A DNA stretch of 64,000 nt from Rhodanobacter sp. Root480 (GTDB lineage Bacteria; Pseudomonadota; Gammaproteobacteria; Xanthomonadales; Rhodanobacteraceae). The notes beneath the pieces were generated by a model. That model was not told where the DNA came from, ran no database searches, and worked only from the letters and a program-made list of their open reading frames with translations. The stretch is taken from NCBI RefSeq assembly GCF_001426645.1, contig NZ_LMEX01000001.1:510755-574754 (forward strand). Direction: 5' to 3'. The number at the start of each line of letters is the position of its first letter. Positions within the stretch are counted from its first letter, which is position 1. A program made the translations under genes and the position numbers. This document shows positions 27,698 through 37,176 of the stretch, piece by piece.

Positions 27698-30070
27698 TCA
27701 ACCCGCCTTCTTCTTCGCCAGCCGCAACCAGGTATCCACCACCGTATCCGGGTTCAGCGACAGCGATTCGATCCCCTGTTCCATCAGCCACTCGGCGAGA
27801 TCCGGGTGATCACTGGGTCCCTGGCCGCAGATGCCGATGTACTTGCCCTTGGCGCGGGCGGTCTTGATCGCCATCGCCAGCAGTTTCTTTACCGCCGGAT
27901 CGCGCTCGTCGAACAGGCTGGCGACGATGCTGGAATCGCGGTCGAGGCCAAGGGTGAGCTGGGTGAGGTCGTTGGAGCCGATCGAGAAGCCATCGAAGAT
28001 GTCGAGGAATTCATCGGCGAGCAGCGCGTTGGAAGGCACTTCGCACATCATGATGACCTTCAGGCCGTGCTCGCCCTGGACCAATCCATTGCGCTTCAGC
28101 ACCTCGATCACCTTGCGGCCCTCACCCAACGTACGCACGAACGGGATCATCACCCACACATTGTCCAGGCCCATCGCTTCGCGCACGTGCTTTACGGCTT
28201 TGCACTCCAGCGCGAAAGCGTCGGCGAAGCTGGGATCGACGTAGCGGCTGGCGCCGCGAAAGCCGATCATCGGGTTCTCTTCGTGCGGCTCATAGCGCGT
28301 GCCGCCGATCAGCCCCGCATATTCGTTCGACTTGAAATCGGACAACCGCACGATCACTGGCTTGGGATGGACCGAGGCGGCGATGGTGGCGATGCCTTCG
28401 GCCAAGCGGTCGACATAGAATTCGACCGGACCGGCATAACCGGCGATGCGCTCGTCGATCTTGGCCTTCGTCTCGACGTCCTGCTTGGCATATTCCAGCA
28501 GTGCCTTCGGATGCACGCCGATGTGACTGGCGATGATCATTTCCAGGCGGGCCAGGCCGATGCCCGCGTTGGGCAGCATGCCGAAATCGAAGGCGCGCTC
28601 GGGGTTGGCCACGTTCATCATGATCTTCAGCGGGGCCTCGGGCATGTCGCCCAGATCCGCGGTGATGCGTTCGAACTTCAGGATGCCCTCGTAGATCGTG
28701 CCGGTGTCGCCTTCGGCGCAGGACACGGTGACGTCGGTACCGTCGGGGATCAGCTCCAGCGCGTTGCCGGTGCCGACAACGGCCGGCACGCCCAGCTCGC
28801 GGGCGATGATCGCCGCATGGCAGGTGCGGCCGCCGCGGTTGGTGACGATGGCCGAGGCGCGCTTCATCACCGGCTCCCAGTCGGGATCGGTCATGTCGGC
28901 GATCAGCACGTCGCCGGGCTGCACCTTGTTCATGTCGGACAGCGAACGCACAACGCGGGCCTTGCCGGCACCGATCTTCTGGCCGATCGATCGGCCCTCG
29001 GCCAGGACCTTGCCTTTTGCGCTCAGGTGGAAGCGCTCGAGCTGGGTGGCGTGCGAGCGTGATTTCACGGTTTCCGGGCGCGCCTGCACGATGTAGATCT
29101 TGCCGGTGTGACCGTCCTTCGCCCATTCGATGTCCATCGGGCGGTCATAGTGTTTCTCGATGATCAGCGCCTGCCGCGCCAGCTCCTGCACGTCCTCGTC
29201 GCTGATGCAGAACCGGTTGCGCAGTTCGGCAGGCGTGTCTTCCGTGCGCACACGTTCGTCGGCCGCATCGGAATAGACCATGCGCAATTGCTTGGCGCCG
29301 AGGTTGCGGCGCAGGATGGCCGGCTTGCCGGCGTTCAACGTCGGCTTGAAGACGTAGAACTCGTCCGGATTCACCGCGCCCTGCACGACCATTTCGCCAA
29401 GGCCATAACTGCCGGTGACAAACACCACGTCGCGGAAGCCCGACTCAGTGTCCAGCGTAAACAACACCCCGGACGCACCCACGTCCGAACGCACCATCAA
29501 CTGCACGCCAGCGGAGAGGAACACCTCCTCGTGCTTGAAACCCTGGTGCACGCGATAGGCGATGGCGCGATCGTTGTACAGCGAGGCGAAGACTTCCTTC
29601 ACCGTGTGCAGTACGTCGTTGATGCCGGCCACGTTGAGGAAGGTTTCCTGCTGGCCGGCGAACGAGGCGTCCGGAAGATCCTCTGCGGTGGCCGATGAAC
29701 GTACCGCCACGGCGATGTCGCTGGCGCCGGCGTCCTTGCACAGCGTGGCGTACGCGTCGCGGATTGCCTGCTCGAGTTCGGCGGGCAGGGCGGTGTCCAC
29801 GATCCATTGGCGGATTTCCTTGCCGGCAACCACCAGCGCGTCGACGTCATCGACATCCAGCGAGGTCAGTCGATCCTGAATTCGTTTCGCCAGGCCGCTT
29901 TTCTCCAGATACTGCTGGAAGGCCTCGGCGGTGGTGGCGAAACCGCCCGGCACCGACACGCCCAATCGGGACAGGTTGCCGATCATTTCGCCAAGTGAGG
30001 CATTCTTGCCGCCTACCTTGCCAAGGTCGGTCATGCGCAGCGCATCGAGCCAAAGCACCAGATCGTTCAA
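27698..30070 (-). CDS. ppsA: Phosphoenolpyruvate synthase
   Basis: Converts pyruvate and ATP to PEP, AMP and phosphate for gluconeogenesis. The 790-residue product has the PEP/pyruvate-binding N-terminal domain ([33 protein letters not shown]), the swivelling phosphohistidine domain with H418 ([15 protein letters not shown]) and the C-terminal PEP-utilising TIM barrel ([22 protein letters not shown]). T416, two residues before H418, is the likely regulatory threonine for PpsR. I chose a TTG start at 30070 because AGGAG stands seven bases upstream and the product then begins [21 protein letters not shown] as in homologues; longer frames have no such support. It is divergent from ppsR. Confidence 0.96.
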   Translation of the reverse strand: MNDLVLWLDALRMTDLGKVGGKNASLGEMIGNLSRLGVSVPGGFATTAEAFQQYLEKSGLAKRIQDRLTSLDVDDVDALVVAGKEIRQWIVDTALPAELEQAIRDAYATLCKDAGASDIAVAVRSSATAEDLPDASFAGQQETFLNVAGINDVLHTVKEVFASLYNDRAIAYRVHQGFKHEEVFLSAGVQLMVRSDVGASGVLFTLDTESGFRDVVFVTGSYGLGEMVVQGAVNPDEFYVFKPTLNAGKPAILRRNLGAKQLRMVYSDAADERVRTEDTPAELRNRFCISDEDVQELARQALIIEKHYDRPMDIEWAKDGHTGKIYIVQARPETVKSRSHATQLERFHLSAKGKVLAEGRSIGQKIGAGKARVVRSLSDMNKVQPGDVLIADMTDPDWEPVMKRASAIVTNRGGRTCHAAIIARELGVPAVVGTGNALELIPDGTDVTVSCAEGDTGTIYEGILKFERITADLGDMPEAPLKIMMNVANPERAFDFGMLPNAGIGLARLEMIIASHIGVHPKALLEYAKQDVETKAKIDERIAGYAGPVEFYVDRLAEGIATIAASVHPKPVIVRLSDFKSNEYAGLIGGTRYEPHEENPMIGFRGASRYVDPSFADAFALECKAVKHVREAMGLDNVWVMIPFVRTLGEGRKVIEVLKRNGLVQGEHGLKVIMMCEVPSNALLADEFLDIFDGFSIGSNDLTQLTLGLDRDSSIVASLFDERDPAVKKLLAMAIKTARAKGKYIGICGQGPSDHPDLAEWLMEQGIESLSLNPDTVVDTWLRLAKKKAG

Positions 30071-30296
30071 GGGGATCTCCTGAAGGCTTTCGTGTGACAA
30101 CGGGAAGGGTGCAAACTGACCAGAACGGTCGGCAAAGGAGTGGTATTGTCCGCTGCCGGTCGTGTGCAGCACAAGAAGACCATTGCCGTTGATCCCCACT
30201 CCAACTGCATACCAGTCAGCCTTGATGCAGTAAGTACAATGATTTACTCGCAACTTATGGCGTCGTAATAGCGGTCATGACCAACCGGGAGCAGGC

Positions 30297-31112
30297 ATGC
30301 AACGCACGGTTTTCTTCATATCCGACTCCACTGGTATTACCGCGGAGACGATCGGCAACAGCATCCTGACCCAATTCGAGGGCGTCACGTTCGACAAGCA
30401 TCGCCTGTCGTTCGTGGATGACGCGCAAAAGGCCGAGGCCGCCGCCGTGCGGATCAAGACCCATTACGCGCAGAGCGGGCAGCGACCGATCGTGATCAAC
30501 ACGATGGCCGAGCCGGCCTTGTGCGACATCGTCGCGGCCAGCGGGGCGTTGATGATGGATGTGTTTGCGCCGTTCATCGGGCCGCTGGAGGACGAGCTGG
30601 GCGCCAAGCGCTCCGGCGCGGTCAACCGCGCGCACGGCATGGTGGACTACGGCAAATACGAGGCGCGCATCAACGCGACCAACTATGCGCTGTCGCACGA
30701 TGACGGCATCGACGTGAACTATGCCGACGCGGATCTGGTCCTGATTGGCGTGTCGCGTTCCGGCAAGACGCCCACCTGCCTCTACATGGCCTTGCACTAT
30801 GGTGTCAGTGCCGCCAACTATCCGTTGACCGAGGAGGATCTGGACCGGCTGGAATTGCCGGCGCTGCTGCGTCCTTACAAGTCGCGGCTGTTCGGCCTCA
30901 CGATCGAGCCGGCGCGGTTGGCGCAGATCCGCGAGCAGCGCAGTCCGGGCAGCAAATATGCGACTTTGAAGCAATGCCGCTGGGAGCTGGACCAGGCGGC
31001 CCGGCTGATGCGCCAGGCCGGTATCCCCAGCCTCAACACCACGCACGTGTCGATCGAGGAAATCGCCAGCAAGATCTTTTCCCGCTTCGGTATCGAGCGG
31101 ACCATGTTTTGA
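30297..31112 (+). CDS. ppsR: PEP synthase regulatory kinase/pyrophosphorylase (DUF299)
   Basis: Bifunctional enzyme that inactivates PEP synthase by ADP-dependent threonine phosphorylation and reactivates it by phosphate-dependent dephosphorylation. The 271-residue product starts MQRTVFFISDSTGITAETIG and has the P-loop-like GVSRSGKTPT at 151-160, the characteristic NYPLTEEDLDRLELPALLRP segment and the SLNTTHVSIEEIASKI C-terminus. It is encoded divergently from its target ppsA with about 226 bases between the start codons, the conserved arrangement. GGGAGC precedes ATG 30297. Confidence 0.96.
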   Translation: MQRTVFFISDSTGITAETIGNSILTQFEGVTFDKHRLSFVDDAQKAEAAAVRIKTHYAQSGQRPIVINTMAEPALCDIVAASGALMMDVFAPFIGPLEDELGAKRSGAVNRAHGMVDYGKYEARINATNYALSHDDGIDVNYADADLVLIGVSRSGKTPTCLYMALHYGVSAANYPLTEEDLDRLELPALLRPYKSRLFGLTIEPARLAQIREQRSPGSKYATLKQCRWELDQAARLMRQAGIPSLNTTHVSIEEIASKIFSRFGIERTMF

Positions 31113-31140
31113 ACGCAAGGGTTTTGAACGCAGGAGTTTC

Positions 31141-31626
31141 GTGACAACGATGAGTGCCGTACTGGACAGCCGAACCAACTTGTTGCCGGGGCGCTTTGGC
31201 TTCCTGATGGGGCTTTATGCGGAAAATTACCATCGGCTGACGCGGCTGTTCGCGCCGCAGCAACTTGAGCCCGGCCGCTACCTGTCCAACGTGGATGACG
31301 GCTTGAACGTGCATCTCCATGTGCAGGAGTGCCATCCGTACACGCTGGAGCTGGAGCTCACCTACGATTTCGTCGACGCCCATACCGGCCAGCGTTCGCC
31401 ATCGGCGCAGCTGCGCATGTATACCGACGCGCACGTGGCCGAAGCGATGCATTGCCATCCCGGGCGACACCTGTGGCAAGTGCTGGGTCCGTTCGCTCCG
31501 GCGCATACGGTGTTCCAGCATCGCCTGCGCATGAACGGCTTCCTGTCGCGCTGGCTGGAATACCTGGCGGAGCAGGGGCATTCGACCGGTACGCTGGAGC
31601 GCGATCCGGCGGATACGATCGGCTGA
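31141..31626 (+). CDS. DUF1249 family protein
   Basis: A 161-residue cytoplasmic protein of unknown function recognised as DUF1249 by the run RFGFLMGLYAENYHRLTRLF, LELELTYDFVD and QLRMYTDAHVAEAMHCHPG. A GTG at 31141 with AGGAG four bases upstream is preferred over ATG 31150, which is 13 bases from that site. It lies 28 bases after ppsR, so cotranscription is likely. The 28-base gap contains a tandem TTTGAACGCA word. E. coli relatives (YqiB) sit near cpdA, which is not present here. Confidence 0.85.
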   Translation: MTTMSAVLDSRTNLLPGRFGFLMGLYAENYHRLTRLFAPQQLEPGRYLSNVDDGLNVHLHVQECHPYTLELELTYDFVDAHTGQRSPSAQLRMYTDAHVAEAMHCHPGRHLWQVLGPFAPAHTVFQHRLRMNGFLSRWLEYLAEQGHSTGTLERDPADTIG

Positions 31627-31661
31627 GTGCGAAACGGTCGCACACACGAATCGCGCGCAAC

Positions 31662-31686
31662 AAAAAACCCGCGCAAGGCGGGTTTT
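31662..31686. terminator. Bidirectional terminator, DUF1249 gene / tRNA-Asp
   Basis: Stem AACCCGC / GCGGGTT with a five-base loop has A6 on the left and T4 on the right. On the minus strand this reads as a stem followed by six T residues, so it can end both the plus-strand DUF1249 transcript and the minus-strand tRNA operon. Confidence 0.88.
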
Positions 31687-31697
31687 CCGTTGTGTAG

Positions 31698-31774
31698 TGG
31701 CGGAGCGGACGGGACTCGAACCCGCGACCTCCGGCGTGACAGGCCAGCATTCTAACCAACTGAACTACCGCTCC
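31698..31774 (-). tRNA. tRNA-Asp (anticodon GTC), copy 2
   Basis: Same cloverleaf as the copy at 19926-20002 with one D-arm difference. It is the last gene of a minus-strand Ala-Glu-Asp operon and has an encoded CCA. Confidence 0.97.
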
Positions 31775-31819
31775 ACATTTTGTTTTACAGCGTGTACGTT
31801 CCAGCGTTGCGAGCCAACT

Positions 31820-31895
31820 TGGCGTCCCCACGGGGATTCGAACCCCGGTCGCCACCGTGAAAGGGTGGTGTCCTAGGCCTCTAGACGATGGGGAC
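31820..31895 (-). tRNA. tRNA-Glu (anticodon TTC)
   Basis: A 76-base tRNA with acceptor GTCCCCA paired with TGGGGAC, anticodon loop CTTTCAC, T-loop TTCGAAT and encoded CCA. It is the middle gene of the Ala-Glu-Asp operon. Confidence 0.97.
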
Positions 31896-31904
31896 AATTC
31901 AAGT

Positions 31905-31980
31905 TGGTGGAGCCAGGCGGGATCGAACCGCCGACCTCCTGCATGCCATGCAGGCGCTCTCCCAGCTGAGCTATGGCCCC
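31905..31980 (-). tRNA. tRNA-Ala (anticodon GGC)
   Basis: A 76-base tRNA with acceptor GGGGCCA, anticodon loop ATGGCAT and encoded CCA, reading GCC and GCU. It is the first gene of the minus-strand operon; the promoter should lie in 31985-32100. Confidence 0.97.
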
Positions 31981-32158
31981 GCCGCTGGAAGCCCGGAAGA
32001 ATAGGTCCGAGTGTCATATCCGTCAAGCATTTTTTTCACATCGACGTAGCCCTGCGAACTGCATCCGGCAACTCGGTCCTCCGGCTTGTGCTTTCGCGAA
32101 CGAATAGTGAGCGGGTGTTCGTTTAAGCTGGGAAATCCCGCGGCGTTGAAGAGAAGGC

Positions 32159-33913
32159 ATGCACGAAATCGGTTTCATCCGCGACCTGGCCATGGTGATG
32201 ATCGTGGCCGGTGCCACCACGATCCTGTTCCAGCGTCTGCGGCAGCCTGTATTGCTGGGCTACATCCTCGCCGGCGTGCTGATCGGCCCGCATACCCCGG
32301 GTGTGCTGGTGGCGGACCCGCGAGCGATCGAAGACATTTCCAACCTCGGTGTCGTGTTGCTGATGTTCACCCTGGGGCTGGAGTTCAGCGTGCGCAAGTT
32401 GCGCCAGGTGGGCGTGGGCGTGCTGGTGGTCGCGGTGGCCGAGGTCGGGTTGATGCTGTGGATCGGCTTCGGCATCGGTGAGTTGTTTGGCTGGAAGGGC
32501 ATGGACTCGCTGTTCCTGGGCGCAATCATCTCGTTGTCATCGACGATGGTGGCCACCCGCATGCTTTCCGAGGGTGGGCAGCGGCACCACCCGTTTGCGC
32601 AGTTGGTGGTGGGCTTGCTGGTGGCAGAGGACATGCTGGCGATCATCATGCTGACCCTGCTGACGGCCGTAGCCATCGGTGGCTCGGTGCAGGCGGAAGC
32701 GGCGTTTACGCTGATTGGCCACCTTGGCCTGTTCGTGATCGTGGGCATGATCCTGGGGCTGCTGTTGCTGCCGCGGCTGGTGGATTACGTGGCCGGTTTC
32801 GGTCGTGACGAAACCTTGCTGGTCAGCGTGCTGGGCATCTGTTTCGGTGCCAGCCTGCTGGCGGCGTGGATGGGTTTCAGCGTGGCCCTGGGCGCGTTTC
32901 TGGCGGGTGCCATCGTGGCGGAATCGCGCAGCGTCGCCCGCGTGATGCATCTGGTCGAGCCGTTGCGCGACATGTTCGCGGCGCTGTTCTTCGTGGCCAT
33001 CGGTCTGAAGATCGACCCGGCGATGTTGCTGCATTACGTCGTGCCCGCGCTGTTGATCGCCGGCGCGGTGATCCTGGGCAAGACGCTGGCCTGCAGCGTG
33101 GGCATTTTCGCCGTCGGTCACGATGCGCGTACCTCGCTGCGCGCCGGCCTGGGGATGGCGCAGATCGGCGAGTTCTCCTTTGTGATCGCCACGTTGGGTT
33201 TGTCGCTGGGCGTGATCAGCGACTTCATCTATCCGATCGCCGTGGCGGTGTCGGTGGTGTGCATGGCGGTCTCGCCCTATCTGAACCGTTCGGCCGACAA
33301 ACTCGCCAACGGACTGACCGGGATAACGCCACGCTCGGCGCGGTTGCTCGCCACCAGTTACAGCGGCTGGCTGGCCAACCTGAAGCCGGTCAATGAGAAC
33401 GCGGCGCTGGCGGCGATCTTTCGCCGGTTGTTGTGGCATATCGGCATCAACGTGCTGCTGGTGGTCACGCTTTTCATGCTGGGTGCCTACGTCAATGCGC
33501 ATAACTGGACGTGGTTCTCGATGGTCGGAATCGGGCGCGAATTGCGCCACACACTGATTTGGGCGACGGCATTGTTCCTATCGCTGCCGATGCTGATCGC
33601 GGTGTACCGCAAGGCCGAGGCGCTGGGCATGCTGCTGGCGGAAATCGGCATCAGCGAGCGCTTTACTGGAGCCTATACTCAGCCGATGCGCAACGTGCTG
33701 GCGCGGATCATTCCGCTGGTGACTTTGCTGGCGCTGGGGGTGCTGGTCAGTGCGTTGGGTTCGACCATCCTGCCGCCGCGTGGAGTGGCGCTGTCCCTGG
33801 CTCTGCTGGGTGTGGTGCTGGCGGTGGTGATGTGGCGCAACCTGGTGCAAATGCACGCGCGCCTGCAGGCGGCGCTGAAGGACACGCTCGACAAGCCGGA
33901 ACACACACCCTGA
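32159..33913 (+). CDS. CPA2 cation:proton antiporter (Kef/YbaL-like, no RCK domain)
   Basis: Inner-membrane monovalent cation/proton antiporter of 584 residues. The first 380 residues form the Na+/H+ exchanger domain with about a dozen helices (ILFQRLRQPVLLGYILAGVLIGPHTPG, LLMFTLGLEFS, ALGAFLAGAIVAES, GMAQIGEFSFVIATLGLS). KefB, KefC and YbaL carry a cytoplasmic TrkA-N/RCK domain after this; here the last 200 residues contain three further hydrophobic segments instead and no Rossmann GxGxxG motif, so nucleotide gating is unlikely. Substrate (K+ or Na+) is not evident. It is monocistronic. Confidence 0.88.
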   Translation: MHEIGFIRDLAMVMIVAGATTILFQRLRQPVLLGYILAGVLIGPHTPGVLVADPRAIEDISNLGVVLLMFTLGLEFSVRKLRQVGVGVLVVAVAEVGLMLWIGFGIGELFGWKGMDSLFLGAIISLSSTMVATRMLSEGGQRHHPFAQLVVGLLVAEDMLAIIMLTLLTAVAIGGSVQAEAAFTLIGHLGLFVIVGMILGLLLLPRLVDYVAGFGRDETLLVSVLGICFGASLLAAWMGFSVALGAFLAGAIVAESRSVARVMHLVEPLRDMFAALFFVAIGLKIDPAMLLHYVVPALLIAGAVILGKTLACSVGIFAVGHDARTSLRAGLGMAQIGEFSFVIATLGLSLGVISDFIYPIAVAVSVVCMAVSPYLNRSADKLANGLTGITPRSARLLATSYSGWLANLKPVNENAALAAIFRRLLWHIGINVLLVVTLFMLGAYVNAHNWTWFSMVGIGRELRHTLIWATALFLSLPMLIAVYRKAEALGMLLAEIGISERFTGAYTQPMRNVLARIIPLVTLLALGVLVSALGSTILPPRGVALSLALLGVVLAVVMWRNLVQMHARLQAALKDTLDKPEHTP

Positions 33914-34094
33914 CCGTGGTGGCGGTCGGCGGCATGTGAAATCGGTGTCATGCCGAATGAACCTTTACCGTTGCCGAAGGTCGGACGTTTGCATCGTTGC
34001 CAAGACCGGACAGGAACCGCACAATGCGTGGCCTGCCTCCATCGGGGAGGCCCGGATGGTGACGCCGGCATATTCCATGACGAGGGAGTTTCGA

Positions 34095-34847
34095 ATGAAG
34101 CAATTTCTGCGTCCCACGCTGACCGCCACTGCGCTGGTCGTTGCGTTGGGCATGACGTCGAGCGTGTTCGCTCAGGCTGCCACCGGCGCCGCCGGCACGG
34201 TCGACAAGGCCAAAGCCAGCTACGTGATTGGCTACCAGATGGGCGAGCAGGTGCCGCCGATCATGCGCGACGAGCTGGATCCGACCGCCGTTGCCAACGC
34301 CGTCAAGGCTGCCATGCTCGGCCAGAAGCCGACCATGACCGACACCGAGGCCAAGCAGGTTCACGACGCGTTCATGGCCAAGATCCAGGCCAAGTACAAG
34401 GTCGAAATGGACAAGCTCGGTGCCAAGAACAAGGCTGAAGGCGCCGCGTTCCTGGCCAAGAACAAGTCCAAGCCGGGTGTGAAGACCACGGCTTCCGGCC
34501 TGCAGTACGAAGTGATCACCCAGGGTAGCGGCCCGCGCCCGGGCGCGAACGATACGGTCGAGATCAACTACACCGGCAGCTTCATTGACGGCCAGGTGTT
34601 CGATGCCTCTTCCAAGCACAACCCGCCGGGCGCCGCCAAGATTCCGCTGGCTGGCGTGATCCCCGGTTTCCGCGAGGGCCTGCAGTTGATGCAGGCGGGT
34701 GGCCATTACAAGTTGTACATCCCCTCGACCCTGGCCTATGGCTCGGAGCCGCGTCCGCCGATGCCGCCGAATGCCACGTTGATCTTCGACGTGACGCTGG
34801 TCAAGACCGGCCCGACGCCGGCCGGTTCGGGTGCCTCGGGCGGCTGA
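34095..34847 (+). CDS. FKBP-type peptidyl-prolyl isomerase, Mip-like, exported
   Basis: Periplasmic or surface proline isomerase and chaperone of the Mip/FkpA type. The 250-residue product has a Sec signal peptide (MKQFLRPTLTATALVVALGM to VFAQA), a helical dimerisation region (about 35-130, FKBP_N) with KASYVIGYQMGEQ, and a C-terminal FKBP domain (about 140-236: GANDTVEINYTGSFIDGQVFDAS, GVIPGFREGLQLM, IPSTLAYG). The last 14 residues are Gly/Ser/Pro-rich. ATG 34095 follows GGGAG. Confidence 0.94.
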   Translation: MKQFLRPTLTATALVVALGMTSSVFAQAATGAAGTVDKAKASYVIGYQMGEQVPPIMRDELDPTAVANAVKAAMLGQKPTMTDTEAKQVHDAFMAKIQAKYKVEMDKLGAKNKAEGAAFLAKNKSKPGVKTTASGLQYEVITQGSGPRPGANDTVEINYTGSFIDGQVFDASSKHNPPGAAKIPLAGVIPGFREGLQLMQAGGHYKLYIPSTLAYGSEPRPPMPPNATLIFDVTLVKTGPTPAGSGASGG

Positions 34848-34879
34848 TCGCCTCCCAAGTCCCGCGATGGCGGCATGGC

Positions 34880-34912
34880 AAGGGCGCGAAGCGATTCGCG
34901 CCCTTTGCTTTT
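34880..34912 (+). terminator. Terminator after the FKBP gene
   Basis: An 11-bp perfect stem (AAGGGCGCGAA / TTCGCGCCCTT) with a GCGA loop is followed by TGCTTTTC, a fair T-rich tail. Confidence 0.85.
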
Positions 34913-34991
34913 CTCGAGAGGCAACAAGGGTCACGTTGCCGTCGGCAGCCGGCTAGAATAGTCGGCTCGGTTTCAAGGAATTAACTTTGCG

Positions 34992-36335
34992 ATGAAAGTC
35001 ACGATTTTTGGCACCGGCTATGTAGGCCTGGTAACGGGCGCCTGCCTCGCGGAAATGGGCAACCAAGTGATATGCGTCGACATCGACGCATCGAAAATCG
35101 AGCGCCTTCAGCGCGGTGAAGTTCCCATCTACGAGCCGGGCCTGGAGCCCATCGTGCGGTCCAATGGCGCCGAGGGGCGGCTTGGCTTTACCACCGATGC
35201 GGTGTCCGCCGTGGCCCATGGCGAAGTCATTTTCATTGCGGTGGGGACGCCGCCGGACGAGGACGGCAGCGCCGACCTTCAGTATGTGCTGAGCGTCGCC
35301 CGCACCATCGGGGCGCATCTCGACCGGTACGCAGTAGTGGTGAACAAATCCACCGTTCCCGTGGGTACCGCCGACCGGGTGCGCGCCACCATTTCGCAGG
35401 TATTGGAATCGCGTGGCGTCGAGGTGCCTTTCGACGTGGTTTCCAACCCCGAGTTCCTGAAGGAAGGGGCTGCGGTGGAGGATTGCCTGAAACCCGACCG
35501 CATCATCGTCGGCGCTTCAAGCGAGCGCGCAGTGACGGTGTTGCGCAGCTTGTACGCGCCGTTCAACCGCAGTCACGACCGGATGGTAGTGATGGACGAG
35601 CGTTCGGCCGAGCTGACCAAGTACGCCGCCAACGCGATGCTGGCGACCAAGATCAGTTTCATGAATGAGATCGCCAATATTGCCGAGCGGGTCGGTGCCG
35701 ACGTGGAACTCGTGCGTCAGGGCATCGGCTCCGATCCGCGCATCGGTCACCATTTCATTTACCCGGGCGCCGGTTACGGTGGCTCGTGTTTCCCCAAGGA
35801 CGTGCAGGCGCTGGAGCGGACCTCGCGCAGCTATGGCTACAACGCACGCCTGCTGGCGGCGGTCGAGGCGGTCAACCACGATCAGAAGGCCAAGCTATTC
35901 GAGTTGATCTCGCGCCACTTCGATGGCCAGTTGGCGGGCAAGACGATCGCGCTGTGGGGTTTGGCATTCAAACCCAATACGGACGACATGCGCGAAGCGC
36001 CGAGCCGGCGACTGATGGAAGCGTTGTGGCAAGTCGGTGCCAAGGTGCGTGCGTTTGATCCGGAAGCACGGGCTGAAACGGCTCGCCAGTACGGCGAGAG
36101 GGACGACCTGGTCCTGTGCGAGCACGCCTACGATGCGCTGCAAGGCGCCGACGTACTGGCCATCGTCACCGAATGGAAGGCTTTCCGCAGCCCTGATTTT
36201 TCGCGTATCCGTGGCCTGCTGAAAACCCCGGCCATTTTTGACGGGCGCAACCTCTATGAACCGGCGGCGGTGGAGGCGGCGGGGCTGGCGTATTACGGCA
36301 TGGGTCGCGGGCGCAGCCTGCAGGTGGCGAAGTGA
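34992..36335 (+). CDS. ugd: UDP-glucose 6-dehydrogenase
   Basis: Oxidises UDP-glucose to UDP-glucuronate with NAD for polysaccharide and LPS precursors. The 447-residue product shows the N-terminal NAD loop GTGYVG (7-12), the [20 protein letters not shown] motif, catalytic C266 in [10 protein letters not shown], and the C-terminal [23 protein letters not shown]-binding region. AAGGAATT precedes ATG 34992. The stop overlaps the slyX GTG start (GTGA). Confidence 0.97.
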   Translation: MKVTIFGTGYVGLVTGACLAEMGNQVICVDIDASKIERLQRGEVPIYEPGLEPIVRSNGAEGRLGFTTDAVSAVAHGEVIFIAVGTPPDEDGSADLQYVLSVARTIGAHLDRYAVVVNKSTVPVGTADRVRATISQVLESRGVEVPFDVVSNPEFLKEGAAVEDCLKPDRIIVGASSERAVTVLRSLYAPFNRSHDRMVVMDERSAELTKYAANAMLATKISFMNEIANIAERVGADVELVRQGIGSDPRIGHHFIYPGAGYGGSCFPKDVQALERTSRSYGYNARLLAAVEAVNHDQKAKLFELISRHFDGQLAGKTIALWGLAFKPNTDDMREAPSRRLMEALWQVGAKVRAFDPEARAETARQYGERDDLVLCEHAYDALQGADVLAIVTEWKAFRSPDFSRIRGLLKTPAIFDGRNLYEPAAVEAAGLAYYGMGRGRSLQVAK

Positions 36336-36550
36336 GCAACGACGGGCTGGAGCAGCGGCTGGCCGAGCTGGAAGTGCGGCTGACCTTCATCGACGACACC
36401 GTCGAGGCGCTTGCGGTGGCTGATGCTGATCAGTCGCAGCGCATTGCGGCGCTGGAACGTGCGGTGCGCGAGCTGCGCGGCGAGTTGATGTCGGTACGGC
36501 TGGGCCAGGCGCCGGACCCGCATAGCGAGCCGCCACCGCCGCATTATTGA
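36332..36550 (+). CDS. slyX: SlyX-like small coiled-coil protein
   Basis: A 72-residue protein of the SlyX family with unknown function. The family pattern is [37 protein letters not shown] and the C-terminal PPPPHY motif, both present. The central part is a predicted coiled coil. GTG 36332 overlaps the ugd stop, so translation is probably coupled, although no functional link with ugd is known. Confidence 0.9.
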   Translation: MSNDGLEQRLAELEVRLTFIDDTVEALAVADADQSQRIAALERAVRELRGELMSVRLGQAPDPHSEPPPPHY

Positions 36551-36571
36551 TACCGATCGAGATTTCCGACC

Positions 36572-37135
36572 ATGGCCGATTCCCTGCGCGACCAGTTGCT
36601 GAAAAGCGGCATTGTCAAACAAGTACGCGAAGAAAAACGCCCCGCTGCCCCATCCGCCAGGCCGGCGCAGAAAGGCAGGCCGTCGAAGCCGCCACGCCAC
36701 CGCTCACCTGCCGCCGATACCGATGCCGACGGCATCAATCTGGCGCGTGCGTATGCGATGCGGGCGCAGACCGAAGCCAGCGAGCGCAAACGTGCCGAGC
36801 AGGAGGCAGCGGAACAGGCGCGTCTGCGGCGCGAGCAGAAGCAGAAGGTCCAGCAGTTGCTGGCGGGGAACGCGCTCAACAAGGCGGATGCCGACCAACC
36901 ACGCAATTTCGAATATGGCGGCAAGATCCGCCGCATCTACGTCGATGCGGCGCAGCTGACGGCGCTCAATGCGGGCGAGCTGGGCGTGGTGCAGCAGGGT
37001 GGTCGCTACGTGCTGGTAAGCCGCGACATCGCCGAGCAGGTCAAGGCGGTAGACGCGAGGCAACTGGCGCTGCTGGTCGATCCCGCTGCGGCAGGTGTCG
37101 GCGACGATGGCGTGCCCGACGATCTGATGTGGTGA
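36572..37135 (+). CDS. DUF2058 (YaiL-like) protein
   Basis: A 187-residue soluble protein of unknown function, recognised as DUF2058 by MADSLRDQLLKSGIVK, the lysine/glutamate-rich middle, and the late conserved block FEYGGKIRRIYVDAAQ followed by GELGVVQQGGRYVLVSRDIAEQV. The centre (about 60-105) is a charged probable coiled coil. It lies 21 bases after slyX and probably belongs to the ugd-slyX transcript. It converges on the FadJ gene with a GC-rich hairpin between them (ACCGGCGC/GCGCCGGT, 37150-37168). Confidence 0.87.
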   Translation: MADSLRDQLLKSGIVKQVREEKRPAAPSARPAQKGRPSKPPRHRSPAADTDADGINLARAYAMRAQTEASERKRAEQEAAEQARLRREQKQKVQQLLAGNALNKADADQPRNFEYGGKIRRIYVDAAQLTALNAGELGVVQQGGRYVLVSRDIAEQVKAVDARQLALLVDPAAAGVGDDGVPDDLMW

Positions 37136-37176
37136 AGCGGCCTGGAACAACCGGCGCGCCGCGCCGGTAATCCAGT

